This document shows, piece after piece, positions 11,896 through 24,000 of a stretch of 64,000 bases of DNA. The stretch covers positions 45,967,286 through 46,031,285 of the forward strand of contig NC_077245.1 of the NCBI RefSeq assembly GCF_947179165.1, written 5' to 3'. The translations under genes were made by a program, and so were the position numbers. The stretch's first letter is position 1. Each line of letters starts with the position of its first letter. Below the pieces are notes generated by a model. The model was not told the origin of the DNA. It was given only the letters and a program-made list of their open reading frames with translations, and made no database searches. Source of the DNA: Solanum dulcamara. Its lineage: Eukaryota; Streptophyta; Magnoliopsida; Solanales; Solanaceae.

Positions 11896-12584
11896 CAGTT
11901 ATAAAGCTTTAATCTTGAATTTTTAAAATAATAATTAGTTTGATAAGAAGTAAGGAGTCATTACGTTATGCGGTAAACCCAAGGTTAATATATGAATCAC
12001 TTGGTTATTTATGTATCAATTTTATCTCATGTTTGTTTTGCAAATAGGATAAAAGTATTCATATATAAATTTTATACAATGTTTGGTAGGTAGGTTTTCA
12101 AATGTTGTACAAAAGTTATTCATGTATTAATTTTATCAGGTGTTTGATAGGATATTTTTTTGTAATCCTACATAATTAATGCATACATAACTTATGAGAG
12201 AATCTATGTATAATTTATGGGGGATAGAAGGTGAAATATGTTATGTGAGGTGGTTTGGTAGGCGGTTAGAGTTATGTGGGTATTAGTAATGTAAGGATTA
12301 GTTATAAGAGAATCTATGTATTATGCAAGTATTAGTTATGCAAAGATAAGTTATTCATGTATTAGTTATTTCATCTTCTATCCTACATAAAATAATACAT
12401 AGATTCCCTCATAACTTATACATGTATTAGTTATGCGAGTTTCTAAACTGCCAACCAAACGTGGTCGTAATTTTATACATGCATAACTTATTTCATATCT
12501 ACCTACGAATCATCGTATAAGTTATATGAAAAATAATACATGGATAACTTTGATCTTATCTAGATCAAAAGACTCTTATGAGTA
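11896..12584. repeat. AT-rich MITE-like inverted-repeat region
   Basis: Diverged words 'tattagttatg', 'aatacatagattc' and 'ataacttat' occur many times in both orientations, for example 'ataatacatagattccctcataactta' halves near 12390 against 'ttataagagaatctatgtatta' near 12310. This is foldback structure of a non-autonomous DNA element or a cluster of them. No clear ends or target duplication could be set. Confidence 0.5.
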
Positions 12585-12587
12585 TTA

Positions 12588-12987
12588 GAGCCTGTTTGGA
12601 TGGGCTTTTGGTTTTTGACTTATTTTTACTATATTCGTTCCTTTTTAGTTGTCATAGTTTCCTTTTTGAGAGTCAAACGATAACTTTGATTAACATTTTA
12701 AGATATATTTTTCATCATAATGATATGGAAAAAAAATTATTTTATAGTACTTTTCATATAGTTTTTGAATATCTACATTTTTATTTTAACATATCGAATT
12801 AATATAATCTAATTTAGCTTTGAAATTTAGTCAATTTAACTCTCAAAAAATGCAACATGACAACTAAAAAGAAACGGATGGAGTATCATTTTTTCTTATG
12901 ATTTTGAATTACTCAAACACTCCAAAAGTGTTTTAAAAAGTTATTTTGGCGTAGCAACACTTAAAATAAATCAATTCAAATGGGCTA
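12588..12987. mobile_element. Tourist-like MITE, split by a Stowaway-like MITE
   Basis: The left end is TTA then GAGCCTGTTTGGAT (12585-12601). The right end near 12975-12987 is an imperfect inverse (CAAATGGGCTA) followed by TTA. The left terminus matches the clearer Tourist-like copy at 15597. The middle is occupied by a separate palindromic element (12629-12883). Confidence 0.6.
12629..12883. mobile_element. Stowaway-like MITE (TA target)
   Basis: Terminal inverted repeats run inward for about 28 bp. The left end reads CTATATTCGTTCCTTTTTAG and the right end, reverse-complemented, CTCCATCCGTTTCTTTTTAG; both continue TTGTCAT. The element is flanked by TA (12627-12628 and 12884-12885) and is 255 bp long, both typical of Tc1/mariner-derived MITEs. 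It sits inside the Tourist-like MITE, so it is the younger insertion. Confidence 0.75.
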
Positions 12988-13786
12988 TTAGTTATATATG
13001 TATTAAAATAATAAATTAAACATTTACCCCTATCAATTTACTTTTAAATATCTATTAAGTTACGACAAATCAAATAATTAATATATGTAAACAAAGCATT
13101 ATCAATTTATTAAATGTTACTCGAAATTTAGCCAAGAAATACCCTGTTAGCGCGCCAAAATTTATCAAATGTTATCCGAAATATCGATTAAACAACATAC
13201 AAAAATTATAATATTATCATCCTTGTAATCAAGTAGTCTTGATAATAGGAAATATAAACTTAGGGTGAATGTTTTTTTTTTTTTTACTAAAGTGGCATAT
13301 TTCATCTTTTTTTTTTATTTTTAAAAAACAATTAATTTTTGAGGAAAAGAAATGAAGATCTAGGGTATATTTAAAATAGAGGATGACTTATTTAATTTTG
13401 AACTTTCCATGTATACCTTCATTAAAATTAAGAGCAAATTTGTGCGAAAATATAATGAGAGGGGTATATTTAAATCAAAAGTATAACGAAAAAGCTATAT
13501 TTGTATCGAAAAATATAACAAATGATATATTTAAACTATTTCTAATAACGCAAAAGTATATTTGAGCATTTTCCGTTATTTTAATGTGTATAATAAATAT
13601 TAACTCAGTAAACATTTTTGGAATAAAAAAAAGAATTAACTCACTAATGTATTTTAATTTCTATGTAACTAACTCTACATAACTAAATCATGCTAGCTAA
13701 ATTTTGCATAACTAGTACAACATAACTCTAACTAGTAACCAAATGACTCTTGAAAACATACATAAACCATAAGAGTAGGTAACAAA
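12988..13786. other. AT-rich intergenic DNA, no gene
   Basis: The region holds T-rich runs (13270-13320) and a stretch at about 13375-13580 with the 'caaaagtatatttgagcatttt' type word common in plant MITEs. No coding motif was found; short ORFs here are AT-rich chance frames. Confidence 0.5.
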
Positions 13787-14395
13787 TAGGGGTGTGCAAA
13801 AATCGAACCGACCAATAAACCGAACAAAAAAAAGTATTATTGATTTATTGCTATTGGTTATTGGGTTAACAGTTATTTAATGGTTTTATAAAAAATAATT
13901 ATTAGGTTATCGATTAGGTATTGGTTTTATAATATTGGGTTATCGGTTAGGTGTTAATTTTATAATATTGGGTTATTGGGTAAATCGATAAGTTATTACT
14001 ACTTTAATAATTTAATAATTTAATTTTTAGTCTTTTACTCATACACAAATATCAAACAAAAAATATTAACATAAATATATAATTAGTTAATCACTATATA
14101 ATACTATTTAGTATTTAGTAGTTTAGTATTTACCCTTTAGACTTTGTTGTTTTAGATTCAGTGGTAAGGATTTGCAAGTTGCTACGACGACGGCTTCAGA
14201 ATTCGTATATTTGTTTTAAAAATTTTTCTTATTGTTAAATCGAAACCGAACCGTTAAAAATCACAAATCGATAAATCGAAAATCGATAACATCTTATTGA
14301 TTTGGTTACCGATTTAGCATATTTAAAAATCAAAAATCAATAAATCAAATCAATAATATTTAAAATCAAACCGAACCAATCAATACACACTCCTA
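13787..14395. mobile_element. hAT-like MITE upstream of the host gene
   Basis: The ends are TAGGGGTGTGCA (13787) and, reverse-complemented, TAGGAGTGTGTA (ending 14395). Near-identical 8-bp flanks, GTAACAAA at 13779-13786 and ATAACAAA at 14396-14403, act as the target duplication (7 of 8). Sub-terminal 'atcgaaccga' and 'ccgaaccaat' stretches face inward. An 8-bp target with TAG..CTA-type ends fits hAT-derived MITEs. The right end lies 199 bp before the host ATG. Confidence 0.78.
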
Positions 14396-14403
14396 ATAAC
14401 AAA

Positions 14404-14594
14404 TGATCCAAAGCGTAAATATTACGCGGTGGGTGATAAACCTAGGGAAACACAAAATGGACAAACAAAACCCATTGTCCTTTAGATGGATATATCTCTA
14501 TCTGATTACCCGGTCTCGTGCTTTTAAAACCTTCCATTAGCCCATCTTTACCTCTGCGTTGATCATTAAAGCCAAAACCCATTTTGTCAAAAGA
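14404..14594 (+). promoter_or_regulatory. Likely proximal promoter and 5' UTR of the host gene
   Basis: This short single-copy-looking stretch lies between the hAT-like MITE and the first ATG. I see no clear TATA box; 'gcttttaaaacc' near 14520 is a weak candidate. The frame stays open upstream to a TTG at 14559, but 14595 is the first in-frame ATG and gives the N-terminus expected for the family. Confidence 0.4.
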
Positions 14595-15047
14595 ATGGGG
14601 GTTACAATACATGCGAAGTCGGACTCGGAGGTTACGAGCATCGACGCATCTTCACCAAGGAGGACACTATATTATGTTCAGAGTCCATCGCACTCTCAGC
14701 ATGATCTTGAAAAGATGTCATACGGATCGAGCCCATTCGGTTCACCAACCCATCACCACCACTGCTCTCCTATTCATCACTCCCGCGAGTTCTCCACTTC
14801 TAGGTTCTCTGCTTCCTTGAAGAACAATCAGCTGGCCGTCTGGAAGAGAATACCCAGGATGAGAAATGACGATGATAATGATAATGACCCGAGGGCTGAT
14901 GATGATGAAAATGTCGACTATGACGATGGCAAGTCTGTCAGGTTCTATGTGCTCTGCTTTCTCTTCTCTTTCCTTGTGTTGTCCACCATCTTCTCCCTCA
15001 TCCTTTGGGCTGCTAGTCTGCCTTACAAATCCAAAATCTTTGTTAAG
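14595..15047 (+). CDS. Exon 1 of the LEA_2-type gene
   Basis: It encodes residues 1-151: cytosolic tail, acidic stretch and the membrane helix [20 protein letters not shown] and following. It ends ..KIFVK at AAG|GTGAGT. The family's conserved SDSEVTS and YYVQSPS motifs are both here. Reading past the donor meets a stop at 15063-15065. Confidence 0.9.
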
Positions 15048-18000
15048 GTGAGTTCGACATATTAACTTTCTTTCCCGAGTTGATTTGTATTATTACTCAA
15101 TTAATTTCATTCAATTAGTAATGTTGAGTAGCATTTTGTCTTTCCTTCTTTCAAGTGCATGGTGTTATTGGCTTGTGTGAACAGGGGACTTTTGCTTTAT
15201 TTCGATAATAGCAATAATAATCAAATCACACTATGTTTTTTAACTATTCTTCATTTAATCATACTTGTTCAATATTGATTTTATATATTTTTTTTAAAAA
15301 ATAAAAATAAAAAAATAATTTTACTATATCAATTTTTAAATATAATAAATATAATATTTTAAAAAATATAATAAAAAAATGACTATAACTAATAATGAGG
15401 GTAAATTAGAAACTAAATGTAAAATTATCTCTTAATTTTATAAATTGAATAAGTATTATTAAACATTTATTTTTATTATTGTAAAAAGGGCAGTCTAATG
15501 CACTAAAGCTTCCGCTATGCGCAGGGTCCGGAGAAAAGCTGTTCCAAAGCTTGAACCCGTGACATTTTGATCACATAACAATAACTTTACCAGTTAGAGC
15601 CCGTTTGGATTGGCTTTAAGTTGGTCAAAACCAACTTAAAACCCCTTTTCAGCTTTTGGACGTGTTTGCCTAATGCTAACTTTAAGCCAGAAAGTTCTTA
15701 AAGTCAGTCAAAAATGAAAAGTTAGGATTCCTAACTTTTTTTTTTCTAAGTGCTTAAAGTCATTTTCTTTGACCATGTAAAATTACTTTTATATCCCTTA
15801 TATTTTAACTAAATTTTCAAACTACCCTTTTTATTCTTTTAACCCTAAAATTTACATAATTTTTCTCATTTAAGCACTTTTATCCAAACACTCAACTGCT
15901 TATTTATAAAAATAACTTTCAGCACTTTAAAGTTCTAAAATCATTTCATACATAAAAGTTATTTTTTTTAAACTCATCCAAACGGGCTCTTACTTTTATT
16001 ATAGTAGACAAATAAAAATGGATAAAAGAAACAGTATAATTAATGAGGAATTATGGTATGTTGTGCAGAGCATGGTTTTCGAAAATTTAAACGTGCAAGC
16101 AGGGATAGATGGGACCGGGTTACAAACGGACATGTTGACTCTAAATTCAACGGTCAGGATCTATTACCGGAACCCGGCAAGTTTTTTCGGGGTGCATGTC
16201 ACAGCTACACCACTTGAGCTTCATTATTACATGCTCAAGCTCGCCTCTGGTCAAGTATGTCAATTTGTATTCACCTTTTTCACTTTTGTGCAACTATTAA
16301 TCTACTTTCCTCTTCAATTAGCTTTTTAATGAATAGATTCTCTTTTGTTAAAAGGCAAGGGTCACGGAAAAATTGCTTGTTTAATTCTTGACGGGAGGGA
16401 AAACTCAAGTAAAAATTCAAACCATGAACAGTCAAAACTCATAAGTGAATTTTTTTTCGGAACAATTGAAAATGAAATTGTGAACCGATTCTTGGGGTGG
16501 GAGAGTCTTCTCAATTACTATATTGCCATTCCCTTGGTTGGTGTGTCTTGGGTAGTAGGATGAAAAAGGCTGCAGAAATTATGTAGTCGACACATTCAAT
16601 TAGGACTCGGTCCCCTTATTACTGGTTGGGACCACTGTGCATTTTGATTCAAGTGTGACTTTCCTCTCTTCTCTCTTTGTATGTCCTTTCTAAGACCATC
16701 TCTACCCAATATCCAATTTCACATTATTTATTTAATGTAAAATTTGATATTTTGAAATTCCAACTTAGCATCAATTTTACACCAGTTTGGTGTGTAAATA
16801 GCATTATATCAAATTTTGTGTAAAATTATTCATCACACTAATTCACTTTATTGAATATTTTAATATTATTTTATTATACAAAATTTTTAATTTAACATTA
16901 TATAAATTATATGTTTTAATTAAATTTGTTGTATAGTTAATTATTTTTTATATAATAAATTTATAATATTAATTTTAAATATAAAAGTTAGCTTTTTTAT
17001 ATAAATTAATTTTTCTATATATGAATTTTTTAAAAAGTAAATTTATGTTAATTCCACTATAAATTATAATTGGATATAATTATAATTAACCTTCACAAAA
17101 ATTAAAAATACAAACATATAAATTATTAAAAAAATAATATAATATACTTAAAAATAATCGAAAATAATAAATATTCAACAAAGTAGTAATTGATATACGT
17201 CAAAATTGAAATATAAAATACATAATAATTTAAAAAAGTACAACAAAACATAATAATTTTAAAAAATTACAACAATAACTTAATAATCTGGCAGATTCTT
17301 TTCAGATCCACCAATACCATTAAAATATGAATTGTATTGATGGAAAACTGGTGTAGCTGCTAAAATTATTTTCGTTTTTCCATAATTCGATTTTTTCTTG
17401 TTGAACAAATTCACGAACATTTGGTTAATATAATTTTATTTTCTTCTTAAATTCTTTCAATTTCAAAGACCTATCTTGCAACTCCCTGAGTAGCTTTTTC
17501 TCTGAATTTGAATTTGCCAACATCTCAGCAAGCTGGTCATTTTGTAATTCAATATTTTTTGAAGCAGATGAAAATGACAATAGATAAAAATTATCGATTT
17601 TAACAGTTTCTAGCTCTACATAAAAAAAAGAAAGGGCAAAGAAGCTCATTTTGAACTATGTAATATTTTAATAGAGCATTTATAGGAGCAATGTAGTGAT
17701 CTTGAAAGTTGAATATTTATGTAGAATTTAAAATAATATTTTCAATTATGTAATGTTTATTTAATTGCATTTCATTAATGATTTCACATTTATTTGTATT
17801 ATCCATTATTATGTATAATGTATAAATTTGCTAGCAATTAATATTATTTAAAAAATTGTGGTATAAAATAATTTTTTATTAAACGACTATAAAAGAAAAT
17901 AACATGAATTATATGTTAGTAAACTGTATTGGAAAATATTAAACAATAACAATAACTTCTGAAAGTAATAAAAGACAGAATCTGGAATGAATCTGAAAAT

Positions 18001-21000
18001 AATAACAGTATATGAAAAATTATTGTAAGAATAAAATTGAGTCCACTGAATACACAGTGTATCCTTAAGGAAATTATTCCATTCAAAGTACCCGAGGTTT
18101 TGGAATCTTTCCTCTCAGGATAGAACGATTTACTCACCAAAGTAGAGATACTACAAATTTTGGTGACTGCGAACCACTTGAAGGTTGTATATCACACGAT
18201 TTTAGGAAGTGCAGAAAGAAGAAGAAGAAGAAGATGTTATTTCAGAATTTTTCATATCGAACATTCTGAGGATTAACAGATATATATAGATTATTTACAC
18301 CTTTTAAGAAAAGGCACCTGTTGGGAAAATGCTTGACTGTTGAGAAAAAAGTTTGCAACTTTTCGGACAAGGTTGCAACTTTTCAAAAATCCATTGGAAA
18401 AACGAAGGGAAATATTTTTAAATTAATCCGGGAAAGAAACGGGTCGGGGGTCATGGGTCACGGGTCACGGATCAGGATTTTTTCACTTAATTAATTAAAT
18501 AAATAAATAATATTAATTAATTAAAATTTAAAGGAAATTTGATCTAAAAAGATTATCAATCAATCAAATCCGAAGCCGAAGCCGAAGCCGAAGCCGAAGC
18601 CGAAGCCGAAGCCGAAGCCGAAGCCGAGCCGAGCGAGCGACGACGACGACGGCGCGAGGGGAGACCCTCTTCTTGACCCTTTAGCAACATAAAGGAATGC
18701 TTCTACTATTAATTAGGAGACTTTTTCTTTCCACCACCTATGTGGGATCAAAGCTTATTTAATAAAGCAAGAGAGAACATATCATTTTCCTCTCCACTTC
18801 TTTTCCCCTCAATTTCCCATTCAAACTATCAATTAAATCCAACAATCCCCCACATGAATGGGAAATATCTACAAGATAAAGGAATGCACGGATAAGTGTG
18901 TGATATACAAGCGAAGATTAATTACATCTGGATAAGTAGGTTTCCCTTTGAACTTTTCATAGTGAACTTATATAGGATATACTCGATCAATCGGTAGATG
19001 CGATATCTTTGAACTGTCGAACTTTATTGTATAACTAGACAACATAAGTCACACAATTAATCATCAATCATCTATTGTTCTCACGGTTGTGTTCGTTTTA
19101 TCCATGAACACCGCCTGGTTTCGTGAATGCATAGAGAATGGGCCTTTACCGGCATTCCCCTTGAAGCGGCTTATACTTCACATTCACATAGGTGATTTCT
19201 AAACGTGTAGTCCTATAGACACACTATCTAGTCATTTTCCACCAGACTTAGATAATCATTAAAAAATCTTTAATGCTTTATTAACTCATTAAAAAGCCTT
19301 AAGGTTTTATCCTTTGTTTCTGAACATTGTCATCATCACGAGAATGGGTTGAGTTATTTGGCAATGTTGAACCGCCAATCATAACTTTGTTTGATCTCTT
19401 TGAACCTAGTTCTTGGGATCTCCAGTCTACTAGGTAGAGTTACCGTCATGATGACTTGTCCTAGGCCTTAACCCCATTCCCCTCGATGATCTTTCAACAG
19501 CCTCTCTAGATAGGCCTTTTGTTAGTGGATCTGATACGTTATCTCTTGACTTTACGTAGTCAATAGTGATAACACCACTAGAGAGTAGTTGTCTAACAGT
19601 ATTGTGTCGCCGTCAAATGTGATGCGATTTTCCGTTATACATAACGCTTCCTGCCCTCCCTATTGTCGCTTGGCTATCACAATGTATACATATGGGTGCC
19701 AAAGGTTTGGGCCAAAATGGAATATCTTCCAAAACATTTCGGAGCCATTCAGCTTCTTCATCAACCTTGTCTAAAGCTATAAATTCAAACTCCATTGTAG
19801 AGCGGGCGATGCATGTCTATTTTGATGATTTCCAAGACACTGCTCCTCCATCAACGGTGAAAACATATCCACTTATGAATTTAATTTCAGATGATCTGGT
19901 GATCCAGTTTTCATCATTATATCCCTCAATTACTGTGGGATATTTATTATAATGCAAAGCATAGTTTTGGGTGTGTTTCAAATACCCCAAGACTCGTTTC
20001 ATTGCCATCCAATGAGTTTGATTGGGATTATTCGTGAATCGACTCAACTTGCTAATAGCACATGCTATATCTGGTCGTGTACAATTCATAATATACATCA
20101 AACTTTCCAAAACTCGTGCATAGTCCAATTGTGAGTCACTTTTACATTCATTCTTTTGAAGTGCAAAACTTACATCAATTGGAGTTTTTGCAACATTAAA
20201 ATTTAAATACTTGAACTTATCAAGAATGGTTTCAATATAATGTGACTGTGATAATGCTAGACCTTGTGGAATTTTATGGATCCTAATTCCTAAGATCAAG
20301 TCAGCAACCCCTAAGTCTTTCATGTCAAATTTGCTAGCAAGCATACGCTTCATAACATTTATATCGGTAATGTCTTTACTCATTATCAACATGTCATCAA
20401 CATATAAACAAACAATGACTTCATGATTTGAAGTATTTTTAATGTAAACACATTTGTCACACTCATTAATCTTAAATCCATTTGCCAACATTGTTTGGTC
20501 AAATTTCGCATGCCATTGTTTAGGTGCTTGTTTAAGTCTATAAAGTGACTTAACAAGTTTGCACACTTTCCTTTCTTTACCTAGAACTACGAAACCCTCA
20601 GGTTGTTCCATGTAAATTTCTTCCTCCAATTCTCCATTTAAAAAAGTCGTCTTAACATCCATTTGATGAATTTCAAGACCATATATAGCTGCAAGTGCCA
20701 CTAACACCCGAATAGATGTTATTTTTGTCATCGGCGAGTATGTGTCAAAGTAATCAAGACCTTTTTTTTGTCTATAACCTTTGACCACAAGTCTTGACTT
20801 ATATTTAAAAATCCATTTTGATCCTAAAGGTTTATTTCCAGGAGGAAGATCAACCAATTCTCATGTATGGTTATTCAAAATTGATTGAATCTCACTATTG
20901 ATTGCCTCTTTCCAAAATGCTAAATCAGAAGAAGACATTGCAGCTTTAAATGTTTGAGGCTCATTTTCAAGCAAGAATGTCACAAAATCTGGTCCAAAGG

Positions 21001-24000
21001 AAGTAGATATCCTTTGACGTTTGCTACGCCTTGGATCCTCTTCGGTTGGTTTACTTTCCTTTGGTTCTTCTCGCGGTCGTTTAGATCTTTCACTTGAGGA
21101 CTCACATTTAATTTTATACGGATAAATATTTTCAAAGAATTCAGCATTAACTGATTCAATTACCGTATTAACATGAATTTCAAGATTGTCCAATTTGTGA
21201 ACCAAAAATCGAAAAGCTTTGCTGTTTGTAGCATAGCCAATAAAAGCACAATTCACGGTCTTTGGTCTGATTTTTACCCTTTTGGGCAAAGGAACTTGGA
21301 CCTTTGCTAAACACCCCCACACTTTGAAATATTTCAAGTTGGGTTTTCTTCCTTTCCATAGTTCATATGGAATAGATTGTGTTTTACTGTGGGGCACTCT
21401 GTTGAGTATTCGATTAGCTGTAAGGATAGCTTCCCCCCATAAGTTCTGTGGTAAACCGGAACTTATTAATAAAGCATTCATCATTTATTTTAATGTTCAA
21501 TTTTTTCTTTCCGCAATTTCATTTGATTGTGGTGTGTAAGGGGCAGTAGTTTGATGAATAATTCCATATTCTAAACATATCTCTTCAAAAGGAGATTCCT
21601 ATTCTCCACCCTTATCACTTCTAATCATTTTTATCTTTTTATTCAATTGATTTTCCACTTTGTTCTTGTATTGCTTAAAAACATCAATTGCTTCATCCTT
21701 ACTATTAAGTAAATACACATAACAATATCGAGTGCAATCGTCAATTAAAGTTATAAAATCCATTCTTGATAAGAAGACCGTCAGACATCAAATTCTTTCG
21801 CATTTCTGAAATATGATAAACTTTGTTCAGCGTCACCACCTTGTCGGATGTCATTTTCAGAAATACTCTTCCATATCCTTCAACCTTAGCAGTTGCAGAA
21901 TTTCTCATATAGATCGTCGCATCAGGTGCTGCAGGGGAATAAGTAGAGAAGGCTTCTCGGACTGCACACACATGCGAAGTAGCTCCCGAATCAAGCCACC
22001 ATTCTTTGGGATTACCTATTAGGTTGCATTCTAATAACATTGCACATAGATCATCCATACCTTCTTTATTTTCCACCATATTGGCTTGTTCCTTTCTCTT
22101 GTCCTTTTTCGGAAGACGACAATCTGGAGCTTTGTGGCCAACTTTCCCACAATTATAACAATTGCCCTTGAACTTTTTCTTGTTCTGCTCTTGATTCTTT
22201 CCAAAAGGTTGCTTCCTTTTCTTATTCTTTGGAGCAGTATCTTCAACGATGTTCGTTCCCATAATTGTTGAATTTCCACGCGACTTCTTTTCTGTTGTTT
22301 TGTTATCTTCCTCAATCTTGAGACGAATCACAAGATCTTCCAACTTCATTTCCTTGCGCTTGTGCTTTAGATAATTTTTGAAATCTCTCCACGAAGGAGG
22401 CAACTTTTCTATCATCGCAGCCACTTGAAATGCTTCATTAACTACCATACCTTCAGCAATAAGGTCATGAAAAATAAGTTGTTGTTCTTGAACTTGGGTT
22501 CCAACAGTTCTGCTATCTATCATTTTATAGTCTAGGAACTTAGCAACGATAAATTTTTTCAAGCATGCGTCTTCGGTCTTGTACTTCTTCTCAAGTGCAT
22601 CCCACAATTCTTTAGAAGTTTTCACAACACTGTAGACATTGTACAAATCATCATCCAAAGTACTTAGGATATAACCCTTGCATAGAAAATCCGCCTGTGT
22701 CCATGCCTCAGTAATCATAAATTTTTCATTGTCCGGCATATCAGCAGCGGGCACAGGAGGGTCTTCGTTGGTGAACTTCTGCATACCAAGAGTGGTAAGC
22801 CAAAAGAACACCCTTTGCTGCCATCCTTTGAAGTTGGCTCCAGAAAATTTTCCTGGTTTTTCTGCCGGTGGCACAGAAGTGCAGCTTGTTGCAGCAACAG
22901 TCGCAGAAGTAGTAGCAGTATCACTTGTCATTTCTTTTCACTATCAAAATAGATAAATTGTCTTAATATTTCAGAATATCAGACCTTTTACAAAAACAAC
23001 GATGAATTTTTTATACTCTTCAAATTGTTGTACAAGTATGAACTTTAATATTCCAACAAAGTTTTTATACTCTTCAAGTCAGAATATTTATTTCATATGG
23101 AGTAGAAAACCACACAGGTTTTAATCTCCAAAAACAGAATACAGTTTAATCAGAAAAAGAAAAATAACATTAATTTCCTTAAGATTATGAGTAAACTGTA
23201 TTGGAAAATATTAAACAATAACAATAACTTCTGAAAGTAATAAAAGACAGAATCTGGAATGAATCTAAAAATAATAACAGTATATGAAAAATTATTGTAA
23301 GAATAAAATCGAGCCCACTGAATACGCAGTGTGTCCTTAAGGAAATTATTCCCCTCAAAGTACTCGAGGTTTTGGAATCTTTCCTCCCAGGATAGAACGA
23401 TCTACTCACCAAAGTAGAGGTACTGCAAATTTTGGTGACTGCGAACCACTTGAAGGCTGTATGTCACACGATTTTAGGAAGTGCAGAAAGAAGAAGAAGA
23501 AGATGTTATTTCAGAATTTTTCGTATCGAACATTCTAAGGATTAGCAGATATATATAGATTATTTGCACCTTTTAAGAAAAGGCACCTGTTGGGAAAATG
23601 TTTGACTGTTGAGAAAAAGGTTTGCAACTTTTCGGACAAGGTTGCAACCTTTCAAAAATCCGTTGGAAAAACGGAGGGAAACATTTTTAAATTAATCCGG
23701 AAAAGAAACGGGTCGGGGGTCACGGGTCAGAATTTTTTCACTTAATTAATTAATTAAATAATACTAATTAATTAAAATTTAAAGGAAATTTGGTCCAAAA
23801 AGATTATCAATAAATCATATCATATCAAATCCAAATCCGAAGCCGTAGCCGTAGCCGTAGCCGTAGCCGAAGCCGAGCCGAGCGACGACGACGACGACGG
23901 CGCGAGGGGAGACCCTCTTCTTGACCCTTTAGCAACATAAAGGAGTGCTTCTACTTTTAATTAGGAGACTTTTCCTTTCCACCACCTATGTGGAACCAAA

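Noticed and set aside
15540..15596. tRNA gene
   Set aside because: A- and B-box-like words belong to a tRNA-derived SINE. The rest of the cloverleaf is not present.
16018..16329. A separate 103-codon gene
   Set aside because: Its first 17 and last 25 codons are intron sequence. Only 16069-16254 carries LEA_2 motifs, with splice sites at both ends.
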